From Imbricaverruca yamaguchii (Eukaryota; Arthropoda; Thecostraca; Neoverrucidae), in NCBI GenBank assembly GCA_034440575.1, contig JAOTOL010001640.1:1465501-1529500 (forward strand): a DNA stretch of 64,000 nucleotides, written 5' to 3'. The position numbers were made by a program, and so were the translations under genes. The notes beneath the pieces were generated by a model, which was given only the letters and a program-made list of their open reading frames with translations, was not told the DNA's origin and did not search any database. Below are positions 20,820 to 31,339 of this stretch, in pieces (the first letter of the stretch is position 1; the number at the start of each line of letters is the position of its first letter).

Positions 20820-21298
20820 TACCCCTCCCCCTGACGTTTCTGCTGGTCTTGTGTCGCTCGGCCGCCCGGTGACCCTATGCTCGGCTCCAGACGCCTCCGT
20901 CCTCCCACTCCCTGGCTACCCCTCCCTCTCACGTCTCTGCTGGTCGTGTGTTGCTCGGCCGCCCGGTGACCCTACGCTCGGCTCCAGACGCCTCCGTCGT
21001 CCCACCCCCTGGCTACCCCTCCCTCTCACGTCTCTGCTGGTCGTGTGTTGCTCGGCCGCCCGGTGACCCTATGCTCGGCTCCAGACGCCTCCGTCCTCCC
21101 ACCCCCTGGCCACCCCTCCCTCTCACGTCTCTGCTGGTCGTGTGTCGCCCGGCCGCCCGGTGACCCTATGCTCGGCTCCAGACGCCTCCGTCCTCCCACC
21201 CCCTGGCTCCCTCTCACGTCTCTGCTGGTCGTGTGTCGCCCGGCCGCCCGGTGACCCTGTGACTCTATGCTCGGCTCCAGACGCCTCCGTCGTCCCAC
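20820..21298. repeat. 97-bp repeat containing the acceptor edge, 5 copies
   Basis: Each unit carries CTCGGCTCCAG|ACGCCTCCG. AG positions are 20889-90, 20986-87, 21083-84, 21180-81 and finally 21279-80 at the exon used. About 17 exon bases are included in every copy. One unit is internally deleted near 21205. Confidence 0.93.
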
Positions 21299-21467
21299 CG
21301 GCGGCGGGTCGAGTCGCTGGGCGGCACCCTGCCGCGCGCCTCTGGCAGCGCGGCGCCGCCGCCGTCCGAGCAGCAGCGGCGCGCGGTCGCCTTCGGTAAA
21401 CAGACGGCGCCGCTCCGACTCTGGGGCAGGGTCACGGGAAAGTATAGCTCGTCGGCGCCCAATCTAG
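21281..21467 (+). CDS. Liprin-beta: Liprin-beta exon: Arg/Ser linker
   Basis: The exon encodes TPPSSHRRRVESLGGTLPRA, then SGSAAPPPSEQQRRAVAFGK, and ends 'LWGRVTGKYSSSAPNL' plus one base. The donor CTAG|GTGACT at 21467 leaves phase 1. The next exon begins with CT, giving Ala and a continuous frame into ETDQRMMN. The acceptor GGCTCCAG at 21280 is the last of five near-identical copies, so an upstream AG could be used in some transcripts, although intervening repeat sequence would then be included. Family similarity in this linker is low. Confidence 0.72.
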
Positions 21468-21651
21468 GTGACTGAGTGGCGCATTGGCCGCCTCAGGCCT
21501 GCCGTGTGACTACTACACTCTGCTCTACTCTACTCTACTCTGCATGGGCCGGCCCGCGGCGCACTGATATCTGGGCTTGTGGGCAGACGGACAGCTGAGC
21601 TAGTGGGCGAACCGGGATGCGGATATACATATACGCTGTTGTGCGCCTGAC

Positions 21652-22272
21652 GGTGTACTGAGACTGACGGTGTACTGTGACTGACGATGCACTGAGACTG
21701 ACGGTGTACTGAGACTGACCGTGTACTGAGACTGACCTGTGTACTGAGACTGACGTTCACTGATACTGACGGTGTACTGACACTGACGGTGTACTGAGAC
21801 TGACGGGTTTACTGAGGCTGACGTACTGAGACTGAATGTGTACTGAGACTGACCGTATACTAAGACTGGCGGTGTACTGAGACTGACGGCGTACTGAGAC
21901 TGACGTGTACTGAGACTGACTGTGTATTGAGACTGACGTGTACTGAGACTGACGGTGTACTGAGACTGACGTTTACTGATACTGATGACGTACTGAGACT
22001 GACGGTGTACTGAGACTGGCCGTTTACTGAGGCTGACAGTGACTAAGTCTGACTATGTACTGAGACTGACAGTGTACTGAAGCTGATTGTGTACTGAGAG
22101 TGACGATGTACTGACACTGACGGTGTACTGAGACTGACGGTGTACTGAGACTGACGGTGTACTGAGACTGACGGTGTACTGAGACTGACGGTGTACTGAG
22201 ACTGACGGTATACTGAGACTGACGGTGTACTGAGACTGACGTGTACTGAGACTGGCGGTGTATTGAGACTAG
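21652..22272. repeat. 17-bp minisatellite, about 36 copies
   Basis: The unit ACTGAGACTGACGGTGT has many small indels and substitutions. Confidence 0.95.
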
Positions 22273-22812
22273 ATAGGACTGCACCTCTGCACGGCCATGC
22301 CTATGGCTGATACTGCTGTACAGGTATGTGCGTGTTTGTGTGTGGAAATTTGCACAAGTATTGTTTCAGAGCCTCTCTGCAGTTTGTGTTTGTGTGCTGA
22401 TCGTTATTGCTTTGCTTTTTGTTTACTAACCACGCATTGCATGACGTTTTTCTGATGGCTTCAATAAAGTTCCATTGGCTTGTTTGATGTGCTTATGGAA
22501 GTTAACCTATGTCATTTCGTGCATCGCTGAGCAGTTTATTATTCTTAAAGCTTGGTGTAAGAAGCTTTGTTGTCATGCGAACCAGCATATTGTAGTACGT
22601 CTGTTGTTTTGACTAACAAAGCTCACTGTCTTACTCCAGGTCCCTGCTTTATCATAGACGTTCATCACAATGAATAATTGCCTTTTTGCAGATTATTGAT
22701 TTTGTATAGATGTACTTTTGTGTGGCAAGTCTTGTTTTCAATACCACGGTTTCCAGATAACCCAATAGATGGCTCTGACTTGCAGCACAGCTCACGAACA
22801 CCTCACTTTCAG
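22273..22812. other. Unique AT-richer intron sequence
   Basis: No repeat or coding feature was seen. Confidence 0.55.
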
Positions 22813-22921
22813 CTGAGACGGACCAGCGCATGATGAACAACACGGCCGAGGACGGCACCGTCAGTCCGCCCTCACCGCCCACACACAACAAAAACAAGGG
22901 CTTCAAGAAACTCTTCGGAAG
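22813..22921 (+). CDS. Liprin-beta: Liprin-beta exon: KGFKKLFG motif
   Basis: The exon encodes ETDQRMMNNTAEDGTVSPPS and ends PPTHNKNKGFKKLFG plus two bases. The 'KGFKKLFGK' or 'KGIKKFWGK' motif occurs at this place in vertebrate liprin-betas, just before the RGGTRATAGPR block, so identity is secure. Borders are CACTTTCAG|CT at 22812 and GGAAG|GTAACA at 22921. Both split codons complete correctly, Ala upstream and Arg downstream. Confidence 0.94.
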
Positions 22922-23394
22922 GTAACACACCGACTCGCTCTCGCTGAACCAGCGTTGTCCGTGTCACGATGCCATTTTGTAGTTTATCTGGAATCCAACT
23001 GTCCCAGGTTGCAACCTAAGCAATTCGCCGCAGCCTCCGTAATATATTTGTCCTAGCTGGAAAAGAATTGATGCTTTTCTAACTATTTCGGGACCCCTAT
23101 GGTTCGTGCCGAATGTTGTGTTGACGATCTCGTGATATGTTACCATGTCGCCGTCATGTGGCTTTCTTGTATCACACGGACTTGGAATGCATGCTGGTCA
23201 GCACACCAAGGTTGCCTGATGCGCTGCTAGGTGTGATAGGTCTTCTTGCTTCCACCGCGCACTGACATTCTTTTGTTATGCACATTTATGCTGAATAAAA
23301 TGTATGCCGTCGGAGCTATTGCAGATGGCAGGGCGTCGATTTTGCAAACTCGTAACATTAAAATGAGGGAAAGAGGGTGAAAAGAGCGCAGCAG
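22922..23394. other. Unique intron sequence
   Basis: No coding or repeat feature was seen. Confidence 0.5.
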
Positions 23395-23835
<441 letters not shown>

Positions 23836-24000
23836 CTGAGAGCGCAACAGCACAAATCCGGTATACCTGACGCATCGCCATTTGAGGCGGCGTAACTTCG
23901 ATGTCCCCGACGCGTTGCTGAGTGAAGCAGAGTAACCCCGATGCCCCTGACGTGCTGTCGAGTGAGACCACTTGACGCGAGCGCGCCCGACGCGTTGCAG

Positions 24001-24129
24001 GATGAAGCGCAGCAACTCTGGCGGCCTGGAGGCGGACATCCCGGACGGCGGCGAGTTTCGGCGGGGCGGCACTCGCGCCACGGCCGGACCGCGGCTGGGC
24101 TGGAGCGCCGACAAGGGCCGCGAGGACGA
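24001..24129 (+). CDS. Liprin-beta: Liprin-beta exon: RGGTRATAGPRLGW block
   Basis: The exon encodes MKRSNSGGLEADIPDGGEFR, followed by RGGTRATAGPRLGWSADKGR and ED. The RRGGTRATAGPRLGW stretch is nearly invariant in liprin-beta proteins and lies just before SAM1. The acceptor GCGTTGCAG|G at 24000 gives the last base of the Arg codon left by the previous exon. The donor GACGA|GTGAGT at 24129 is a near-perfect consensus and leaves two bases completed as Asp by the next exon. Confidence 0.96.
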
Positions 24130-24164
24130 GTGAGTCGGGCGACGCCGCCTGTGGAGCGTCACAC

Positions 24165-24290
24165 GGCGTGGTGACGTCACCAGGCGTCACGTAGCGTGAC
24201 GACGTCACACGGCGTCACGGCGTCACGTGGTGGCACGGTGTTCACTGCAGAGCGTCACGGCGCCACAGCGTTACGGCGCCCGCAAAATGT
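24165..24290. repeat. Short GTCAC/GCGTCAC degenerate repeat
   Basis: GTGACGTCACCAGGCGTCAC and related pieces recur; one TGACGTCA palindrome lies near 24172. Confidence 0.65.
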
Positions 24291-24574
24291 CACATCGCGT
24301 GGGGTCGCGGAGCAGTGATAAATTATTCGTGAAATAGGGTGGAATATACCACTTTCTGAACGCTCAATTGACATCCTTCTCCAGGAAGTATCGACATCCT
24401 GCTCCTTGGAACCTACACCATCAGTTCAAAGTGCCTACATCATCAGCTTGAATTTGAGTCGGAGACATCAGAAGCATTTTAAATGGCACTAATTCCATGG
24501 CAAATTTCTACATCCTACTGTGCTCGTTTCGACATCTCACACCTGACGAAAAACCATCATTTTATCCCTGTCAC

Positions 24575-24700
24575 GGAGTCACACGTCGCTGGGTCGTCTG
24601 GCGTTGCCGACCTCGCGCCGGTTGGTCGTGGGTGAACTCGATACTCCCACTGGTTGTGAGACCCGAACCCACAATATTGTGATCAAGAGTTCAGCGCTGA
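24575..24700 (-). mobile_element. Divergent SINE family A copy
   Basis: Read in reverse it carries GTGGGTTCGGGTCTCACAAC (B box) then GACCAACCGGCGCGAG, matching the SINE A body with many changes. Confidence 0.6.
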
Positions 24701-24704
24701 GCAG

Positions 24705-24995
24705 AGGTGCTGTCACGCACTAAGGCTGCGCTCACACGGTTGAGCAATTTCACATGTTAGAACTGCTTACCTGCAGAGTGGAGATGCTGTCACGCAATAA
24801 GGCTACGCTCACACGGTGGAGCAATTGTCAGATGTTAGAACCGCTTACCTGCAGAGTGGAGATGCTGTCACACAATAAGGCTACGCTCACACGGTGGAGC
24901 AATTATCAGATGTTAGAACTGCTCACATGCAGAGCGGAGGTGTTATCACGTATCAAGGCTACGCTCACATGTTGGAGCTATTGTCACAGGCTGGA
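24705..24995. repeat. ~75-bp tandem repeat, 4 copies
   Basis: Units share AAGGCTACGCTCACACGGTG and GATGTTAGAACTGCTTACCT, with divergence at both ends. Confidence 0.9.
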
Positions 24996-25329
24996 ACTGC
25001 TCAACACCTTTTTGGCGCAAGAACAGCTTTGTGAAATTATTTAAGGCAAATATCGAAACTAAAACGGTATTTCAGAGCTAAAGTGCCTATTATTTTCTCA
25101 TAGAGCTGGAGAAGGAGGTTGATGGTGCAGCGAATATTCAGGTTGTAACGAGCCAGTCACTTCAGATCCGTCGCTTAATATAAGATTGATGTCAGCCCCA
25201 AAGGGTTTTCTCGCGATCATCAGGAAAGACCGTGACCAATGCTGCGCCTTTTACGGAGCATTGCTTTTTGTGTAAATCATGTCAAACCACAGAGATGTGA
25301 CGTCATATCTGGGAGCATGTTTAGTGTCT
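24996..25329. other. Unique intron sequence
   Basis: No feature was seen. Confidence 0.5.
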
Positions 25330-25670
25330 GTTGTGGTGTGGAGGAGGCGTGGTAAAGGTGTGCATGAGGTTGTGGAGGGCGTAGGATGGTGTAGGATATG
25401 TGTGGTGGAGGTGTTGAGGACGTGTGGTTGTATGGCGGATGTTTTGAGTTGGTGCAGAGGTGATGTGGTAGTGTGGAGAAGGTATGTTGGAAGTGTGGTG
25501 GAGGTGTAGACGAGATGTGTTGATGGTGTGGAAAATATGTGGTGGTGTGGAGTTTGTGTGGTGGTGTGGATGCGATGTGGTGGTGTGGAGAAGGTATGTT
25601 GGAAGTGTGGTGGAGGTGTGTTTGTGGTGTGGAAAAGGTGCGGTGGTGTGGAGGATGAGTCGTGAGTGGT
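25330..25670. repeat. Degenerate GTGGTGTGGA-rich stretch
   Basis: G/T-rich strand with loose repeats of GTGGTGTGGAGAAGGTATGT type. Confidence 0.7.
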
Positions 25671-25952
25671 TTACTGTATTGCAAGGCACAAGTTTGTACG
25701 ACTTGAAGCATCGCCGGCGATTCACCCTCGTCATGAGCTATGGTACCACTCGTTCAGCCTCTCCTCAGCCTTGAACCGTGATGCACGCTTAGACTCTTGA
25801 ATTCGGTGAGCTAATGGCTATGGCACCGACAGTCAAGTGTCTCCGAAATAGCGACTGTTGTGTTCAGTGCGGCGTGGCAGAGTTGCGGCCGTGTGCGCGA
25901 TGCCGTCGGTGCCGCTCCCGGTGCTGACGTTCTCGGTGTGGGTGACCACCAG

Positions 25953-26118
25953 CCGGCTATGGCGCCCGCTGGCCGAGTGGGACACGGACACGGTGGTGGG
26001 CTGGTTCCACGAGATGGGCCTGAGCGCCTACACGGCGGACGTGCGCCGCTGGGTCCGCTCCGGCGACCACCTGCTGCGCGCCACCGCCGCCGAGCTGGAG
26101 AAGGAGCTGGGCCTCAAG
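25953..26118 (+). CDS. Liprin-beta: Liprin-beta exon: SAM domain 1, N-terminal four helices
   Basis: The exon encodes RLWRPLAEWDTDTVVGWFHE, then MGLSAYTADVRRWVRSGDHL and LRATAAELEKELGLK. This is the first SAM domain, with the family hallmark WxTxxVxxWL-like start and the '(D/E)LEKELGxK' end. The acceptor ACCACCAG|C at 25952 gives the third base of an Asp codon split with the 24001 exon. The donor CTCAAG|GTAGGC at 26118 is phase 0, and the next exon resumes at HPLHRKK as in vertebrates. The exon edge and donor are then repeated about 25 times, so other in-phase donors are available. Confidence 0.95.
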
Positions 26119-27095
26119 GTAGGCGGAGCAGAGCTGGGCCTCGAGGTAGGCGCAACAGAGCTGGAGAAGGAGCTGGGCCTCAAGGTAGGCGGAGCAGAGC
26201 TGGGCCTCGAGGTAGGCGGAGCAGAGCTGGAGAAGGAGCTGGGCCTCAAGGTAGGCGGAGCAGAGCTGGAGAAGGAGCTGGGCCTCAAGGTAGGCGGAGC
26301 AGAGCTGGGCCTCGAGGTAGGCGGAGCAGAGCTGGAGAAGGAGCTGGGCCTCAAGGTAGGCGGAGCAGAGCTGGGCCTCAAGGTAGGCGGAGCAGAGCTG
26401 GGCCTCAAGGTAGGCGCAACAGAGCTGGAGAAGGAGCTGGGCCTCAAGGTAGGCGGAGCATGCTCCTCCGAGCTGGAGAAGGAGCTGGGCCTCAAGGTAG
26501 GCGGAGCAGAGCTGGAGAAGGAGCTGGGCCTCAAGGTAGGCGGAGCAGAGCTGGGCCTCAAGGTAGGCGGAGCATGCTCCTCCCGGGCTAGAGAAGGAGC
26601 TGGGCCTCAAGGTAGGTGGAGCATACTCCTCCGAGCTGGATAAGGAGCTGGGCCTCAAGGTAGGCGGAGCATACTCCTCCGAGCTGGAGAAGGAGCTGGG
26701 CCTCAAGGTAGGCGCAACAGAGCTGGAGAAGGAGTTGGGCCTCAAAGGAGGCGGAGCATGCTCTTCCGAGCTGGAGAAGGATCTGGGTCTGAAGGGAGGC
26801 AGAGCATGCTCCTCCGAGCTGGAGAAGGAGCTGGGCCCCAAGGTAGGCGGAGCCTGATCCTCCGAGCTGGAGAAGGAACTGGGCCCCAAGGTAGGCGGAA
26901 CATACTCCTCCGAGCTGGAGAAGGAGCTGGGCCCCAAGGTAGGCGGAGCCTGATCCTCCGAGCTGGAGAAGGAACTGGGACTCAAGGTAGGCGCAACATG
27001 TTCCTCCGGGCGGAAGGAAAAGCTGGGCCTCAATGTGAGCTAAACAGGCTCCTCCTGGCTGGAGAAGTATCTGAACCTCAAGGTGTGCTGAGCAC
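26092..27095. repeat. Exon-donor array, about 25 copies of the SAM1 exon end
   Basis: Units of 27, 39 or 48 bp are built from GAGCTGGAGAAGGAGCT, GGGCCTCAAG|GTAGGCGG and AGCA. About 21 copies retain an AG|GTAGG donor. The first ~14 units are multiples of three, and the frame stays open until 26643. A 49-bp unit at about 26550-26600 breaks it. Copies decay toward the 3' side. Confidence 0.97.
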
Positions 27096-27164
27096 CTCCG
27101 CCTCCGGGGCCGTGACCACCTCCGCTGGGGCTCGTCTGACCCGTGCACGTCCGCGTGCCGGCAG

Positions 27165-27416
27165 CACCCGCTGCACCGCAAGAAGATCGTGCTGGCCGTG
27201 AGCGCGGCCAACTCGCCGTCGGACGACCCGCCCGGCCACATCGACCACAACTTCATCATGCGCTGGCTGGACGACGTCGGCCTGCCGCAGTACAAGGACG
27301 CGTTCCTCGAGGCGCGCGTCGACGGCCGTGTGCTGAACCAGCTCACGCTCGACGACCTGCACATGCTCAAGGTCACCAACCTGCTGCACGCGCTCAGTCT
27401 GAAGCGCGCCATACAG
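27165..27416 (+). CDS. Liprin-beta: Liprin-beta exon: end of SAM1 and SAM domain 2
   Basis: The exon encodes HPLHRKKIVLAVSAANSPSD (final SAM1 helix), then FIMRWLDDVGLPQYKDAFLE, 'ARVDGRVLNQLTLDDLHMLK' and ends 'SLKRAIQ'. The WLDDIGLPQYK and RVDGR motifs are diagnostic of liprin SAM2. Borders are TGCCGGCAG|CAC at 27164 and ATACAG|GTGAGG at 27416, both phase 0. The neighbouring SAM1 and SAM3 exons complete the tandem that forms the liprin-alpha interaction surface. Confidence 0.97.
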
Positions 27417-28187
27417 GTGAGGGTGGCGGCGCGGCGCGGCCTGCTGTCGTGTGACGTGTACCGGACGTGTGAAGCCACGAGCGGGGCGGCAGGTGGGCGA
27501 CAGGGTCTGATCTGGCGGTCAGGCTGCTGCCGGCGGAGAGGCGCTCGGCTCCGTTACCGACCGTGGCGTCTAACCAGTCCGGGGGGTGGTGACTATGTAA
27601 CGTACTGATGACATGAGGAACTGGTGGCGAACATGAATCTGTTGACGTCACGGCTGGTGACGGACATGAGCTCAGGGAAATGTTGATCTCCCATATAGCT
27701 GGTGGGCATCCGCGATGAGGGCTTCTCTGTATAGGAGCGGTCCTCTCAGCTAGAATGCGTTGAAGGCTAGGTGTGCTGCGGCGTTCACTTCACGGCAATT
27801 GTTTGGTTGGAACGCACGACGTGCTAGCCGTCGTGTGAAGCACGTTTGCCAGTTCGAGCCGAGGCGCGAGTTGTATTGGCCTCAGCCACGATACGACTCC
27901 CAGACAAGATCTCCTCTGCCGTTCAAGTCAGACGGCACGAGAACGGGTCCGTGGTGACCGCTGCCCTTTGTCTCACTGTTGACCGCCTGGCATGTGGCTG
28001 GGCCTGGCCTGTGACCGCCTGATACCTGACATGTGCTGACGTCTGACCGCCTGGCACGGAACTGGGCCCCTCCTCTGACTACCTGGCACGGAGCTTCCCT
28101 CTGACCACCCGGTCTCCAGCCGCCCGACCTGCGGCCCGTGCCGTCGGCCCGGACGTGTCACGTGACCGGTCGGCCGGCGGTCGGCAG
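27417..28187. other. Intron, no further feature recognised
   Basis: The segment 27960-28140 has loose CTGACCGCCTGGCAC repeats. Nothing else was seen. Confidence 0.5.
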
Positions 28188-28356
28188 GTGCTGCGGCTGA
28201 ACGGCTTCTCGCCGGCGTGTCTGCGCCGACGCGCCACCCCGGACGAGCCGCGCCAGCCGGAGCCCGCCCAGGTGGCGCTGTGGACCAACCACCGCGTCAT
28301 GGAGTGGCTGCGAGAGGTCGACCTGGCCGAGTACGCGCCCAACATGCGCGGGTCAG
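28188..28356 (+). CDS. Liprin-beta: Liprin-beta exon: SAM2-SAM3 connector and start of SAM domain 3
   Basis: The exon encodes VLRLNGFSPACLRRRATPDE, then QVALWTNHRVMEWLREVDLA and EYAPNMRGS plus one base. 'WxNHRVMEWLRxVDLAEYAPNxRGSG' is the strongest liprin-beta signature in the window. Borders are CGGCAG|GTG at 28187 (phase 0) and TCAG|GTGGGT at 28356 (phase 1). The split Gly codon is completed by the exon at 29829. A SINE with a 14-bp target duplication sits 22 bp into the following intron. Confidence 0.97.
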
Positions 28357-28377
28357 GTGGGTCAGCTTGCGGCAGAC

Positions 28378-28565
28378 TCCGACCCGGCTGGTTGGTTATT
28401 GGTTTTTGCGACACGTCGACCGTTGAGTCATGTAGCGTCGCCAATTTCTCACGCCGATTGGCTGCGGGCGAAGAGTAACGACAGGTGAGACTCGAGCCCA
28501 CAACCTTTCGATTGTGAGACGGGCAGCTTACCCGTAGACCACTCGTCCCCGTCCGACCCGGCTGG
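28378..28565 (-). mobile_element. SINE family A insertion with 14-bp target-site duplication
   Basis: TCCGACCCGGCTGG lies at 28378-28391 and again at 28552-28565. The element between them, read on the minus strand, has head CGAGTGGTCTACGGGTAAGC, the B box and the CCAATCGGCGTGAGAAATTG body. It lies inside the liprin-beta intron, antisense to the gene. Confidence 0.95.
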
Positions 28566-28685
28566 CCTGTTGGACTGACCACGTCAGAATATCGGCGTTC
28601 CCCTCCCACAGGAAGCACGCTGACTTGCCGATGTGTTTACAGTTGACAGTCATTGCTTGACATGGCGGTGTTGTTGGGCGTGTCT

Positions 28686-28887
28686 GATGTTGATGAGGGG
28701 CGGGGATGACCGAGTAGTTAAGGTGTTGGGCTCTGGGTACCAAACGTCCCGGGTTCGACACTCGCACCGCACGGTATATTTCCCAATCCCGCGGCCCACC
28801 GGCGATACAGTGTGGGCGGCGCCATTTGCGCGAACGTTCAAAAAGCGCGTCGTGAACCACCCAATAAACAAACAACGATGTTGATGA
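28686..28887 (+). mobile_element. tRNA-derived SINE family B with 11-bp target-site duplication
   Basis: GATGTTGATGA flanks the element at 28686-28696 and 28877-28887. The head GGGATGACCGAGTAGTTAAG has an A box and CCGGGTTCGACACTC is the B box. The tail is GAACCACCCAATAAACAAAC. A second copy is at 45611. Confidence 0.94.
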
Positions 28888-29494
28888 CAACGCTCCCGCT
28901 GGACGGCGGCGAGCTCGGCTCTGTGAACTCGCGCGTGTCGGGTGTCCCCTCCACTGTGTGCGATGTTCCTCTGACTCGGTCAGTCCGTGCGGTCGACGTC
29001 CGTCGAGCCGGCGTCCTTCGGCGCCGGCGTCCTTCGGGCCGGCGTCCTTCGGGCCCGCGTTCCTGTCCGGACCGGCGGTCGGCGCCTCTGTGTCGACTGG
29101 AGGTCGGTCCCCTCTTGACCAGCCTTCCGACCGGACCCGGTGTCGTTTCGGACCTTCGGTCGGGCGACTGGCGCTGCTCCGTCGGCTGCCGTGCAGTTTC
29201 GGTGTCGTGGCTGCCGCCGCCATGAGCCATTGCTGTCTGATTTGCGCAGTGTCCTTGACCTTGCGTAGACAAGCTGGCCTGTGCTCCTCAGGCTTGTGGG
29301 GCTTGTGTGTGGCTCCGGTATTTGCCGGGTGACACAGGGTGAAATTTGTCTGAGTGTGCGCTGGTCCTGCATTATCGGGTCTACATGATGCTACTGAATG
29401 GGTGGCTTGTGACAATGCACACCGTAGAACGCATGTCACAGCCAGCACCAGTCTGCTTTATATATGCTTTATTCATTCTGTCTGCTGTGCTCCC
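28888..29494. other. Intron sequence with short GC-rich repeats
   Basis: CGTCCTTCGGGCCGGCGTCC-type direct repeats lie near 29010-29060. No coding feature was seen. Confidence 0.5.
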
Positions 29495-29850
29495 AGGGGC
29501 AAAATTTGCTGTGTGCTCTTAAGGGTATATCCTGTTTGTTCTCAGGAGTACACGGTGCTATGTATTCTTAGTGGTAGATGTGTTCTCAGAGGTATGCCCT
29601 GATGTTTATTCTCAGGAGTATACGGTGCTCTGTGCTATTAAAAGAACAGCACGGCTCTGTGTTCGCATTAGTTCACGGTGCTCAGTGTTTTCAAGTGTAC
29701 GAGATGGCGTGTGTCCTTCGGGGGTACACGAGATGCTCTGTATTGGCAGGGATATACAGTGCTCTGTGTTCTCAGGGATACGCGATGATATGCGTTTTAG
29801 GGGTACACGAGATGCCCTTTGTTGGCAGGAGTTCACGGTGCTCTGCTGGT
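29495..29850. repeat. ~30-bp degenerate repeat containing the acceptor edge
   Basis: About twelve units resemble TTCTCAGGAGTATACGGTGC plus TCTGTG. The true border TTGGCAG|GAGTTCACGGTGCTCTG has the same content, so the acceptor and about 17 exon bases were copied upstream. Confidence 0.78.
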
Positions 29851-29940
29851 GCTGGAGCCCCGCTTCACTGGAGAACTGTTGGCGTCGGTGCTCTCCATCC
29901 CAGCCAGCAAGTCACTGTTGCGGCGCCACCTCTTCACCAG
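29829..29940 (+). CDS. Liprin-beta: Liprin-beta exon: SAM domain 3, C-terminal part
   Basis: The exon encodes VHGALLVLEPRFTGELLASV, then LSIPASKSLLRRHLFT. 'GVHGxLxxLEPRF' and 'KxLLRRHL' are conserved third-SAM motifs of liprin-beta. Borders are TTGGCAG|GA at 29828, completing Gly, and CACCAG|GTGCGC at 29940, leaving AG completed as Arg by the 30798 exon. The acceptor edge is copied upstream many times. Confidence 0.97.
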
Positions 29941-30014
29941 GTGCGCTGCCGCTCCTCGGTCCTCTGTCCTCGGTCAGGCATTCTTTCATTGCACACTTGC
30001 GCGGACACTGTTCG

Positions 30015-30445
30015 ACTCCGCGAGAATCCATCCGCTGGGCATCGGGGCCGGAGCATATTCGCTCTGGGAGGATCCCTGTACTCTGCACTCGGGCCCGGGG
30101 CGTCCCCGCTCTGGGAAGATCCGTGCACTTCGAATCTGGGACCGCAGCGTATCTGCACCGGAAGGATCTCTACTCTGCATCCGGGTCTGAGGTCTCCGCT
30201 CTGGGAGGATCCCTCTACACTACACCCGGACCCGGAGTGTATCTGCACTGGAAGGATCTCTGCTTTGCATCCGGGCCCGGGGGTCTCCGCTCTGGGAGGA
30301 TCTCTACGCTTCACTCGGACCCGGGGCGTCTCAGGACTGGGAGGGTCTATCTACTCTGCATCCGGGCCCGCGGCGACCCCGCCCTGGGAGGATCCCTCTA
30401 CTTTGCACCCAGGCCGTGGCCTTCTCCCCTCTGAGAGGATCCATC
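30015..30445. repeat. ~47-bp degenerate minisatellite, about 8 copies
   Basis: Units resemble CTCTGGGAGGATCCCTCTAC plus GCATCCGGGCCCGGGG. They show no clear similarity to the neighbouring exon. Confidence 0.9.
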
Positions 30446-30797
30446 CGTTATGTATATTGGCCGGTAGTTTAAGGCCTCATCAACTGCATAGGTCATATTG
30501 CAGTTTTAGCCGGGTGCTGTTCGATTTTAGGATAATTCCTCAACATCCAAATATGTTCTACTGAGTAATGGAGCAGACAGGGCTGTGGGGAGTCTTCGAG
30601 TCGTCTGCGCGGGGGTGTGGTTCCCACTGCAGCTTAGAGATGTATGATGACACTGTTTGACGGTGATCCAAATGAAGTTCACCCCACCCCACCCTGACTC
30701 CCCCCCCCCCCAGATCAAATGACCGACTGGGCACTGCCCCGTGTCGTTGTGTTTGGTATTCTGGGGACATGCTGCAACACTTGGTTTGCGTCTTCAG
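30446..30797. other. Intron sequence, no feature recognised
   Basis: A C-run of nine lies at about 30701. Nothing else was seen. Confidence 0.5.
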
Positions 30798-30894
30798 GTT
30801 CAACGAGCTGGTTGGTGGTGAAGTTCTCCGCGAAAAGCGTGAGGTGGAGGACAACCAGACCGTCATACCGCTGCGCACCGACTCCAAGGTCAAG
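30798..30894 (+). CDS. Liprin-beta: Liprin-beta exon: post-SAM3 segment
   Basis: The exon encodes FNELVGGEVLREKREVEDNQ followed by TVIPLRTDSKVK. Vertebrate liprin-betas have FNxLIGxEAxxxKR at the same place, directly after the third SAM domain. Borders are CTTCAG|G at 30797, completing an Arg codon, and GTCAAG|GTGAGG at 30894, phase 0. Confidence 0.92.
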
Positions 30895-31017
30895 GTGAGG
30901 CTGACCAGCAACGACTGACGCTCGCAGGGTCGTTGCGAGGCAGGTCAGCCACGACTCGTGACCGCAGACCGGCCAGTTACGACTATCGTTCACAGACTCT
31001 ACCAACGCTTACACCCG

Positions 31018-31084
31018 TCGGTCTGGGCGCTGCATGACCAATGCAGTCGATGCGCCCTAAAGCCCTAATAACTAACTAACTAAC
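31018..31084 (+). mobile_element. LINE 3'-tail fragment
   Basis: GTCGATGCGCCCTAAAGCCC then TAATAACTAACTAACTAAC, a very short 5'-truncated terminus. Confidence 0.7.
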
Positions 31085-31339
31085 ACCCGTCGATCAGACG
31101 CCATTCTGCCGCTGTTCAGTGTGTAATTTGTGATTTGTTGCAGCGGTGTTGGCGGTTAAGGTTGCTCATTTTCGTTTCCTGCGCTCGTGCCGGTCGGTTG
31201 TCGAGTCACAACAGTGCCTTGGAGCGACGAACAACACTACGTGGCTCGGATGTGTGGCCGAGTGTTGATGTGAGCAGCGTTGGCTTCTAGCTGGACCTAG
31301 TGCCTCGTGGTGGTCGACTTGTGTCTCACCTGGTCCACA

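Noticed and set aside
20660..20830. Possible exon after a T-rich tract and GCAG ('RVNGVLVKGGKIEQQTTSTV')
   Set aside because: No clear donor, and phase with neighbours cannot be fixed.
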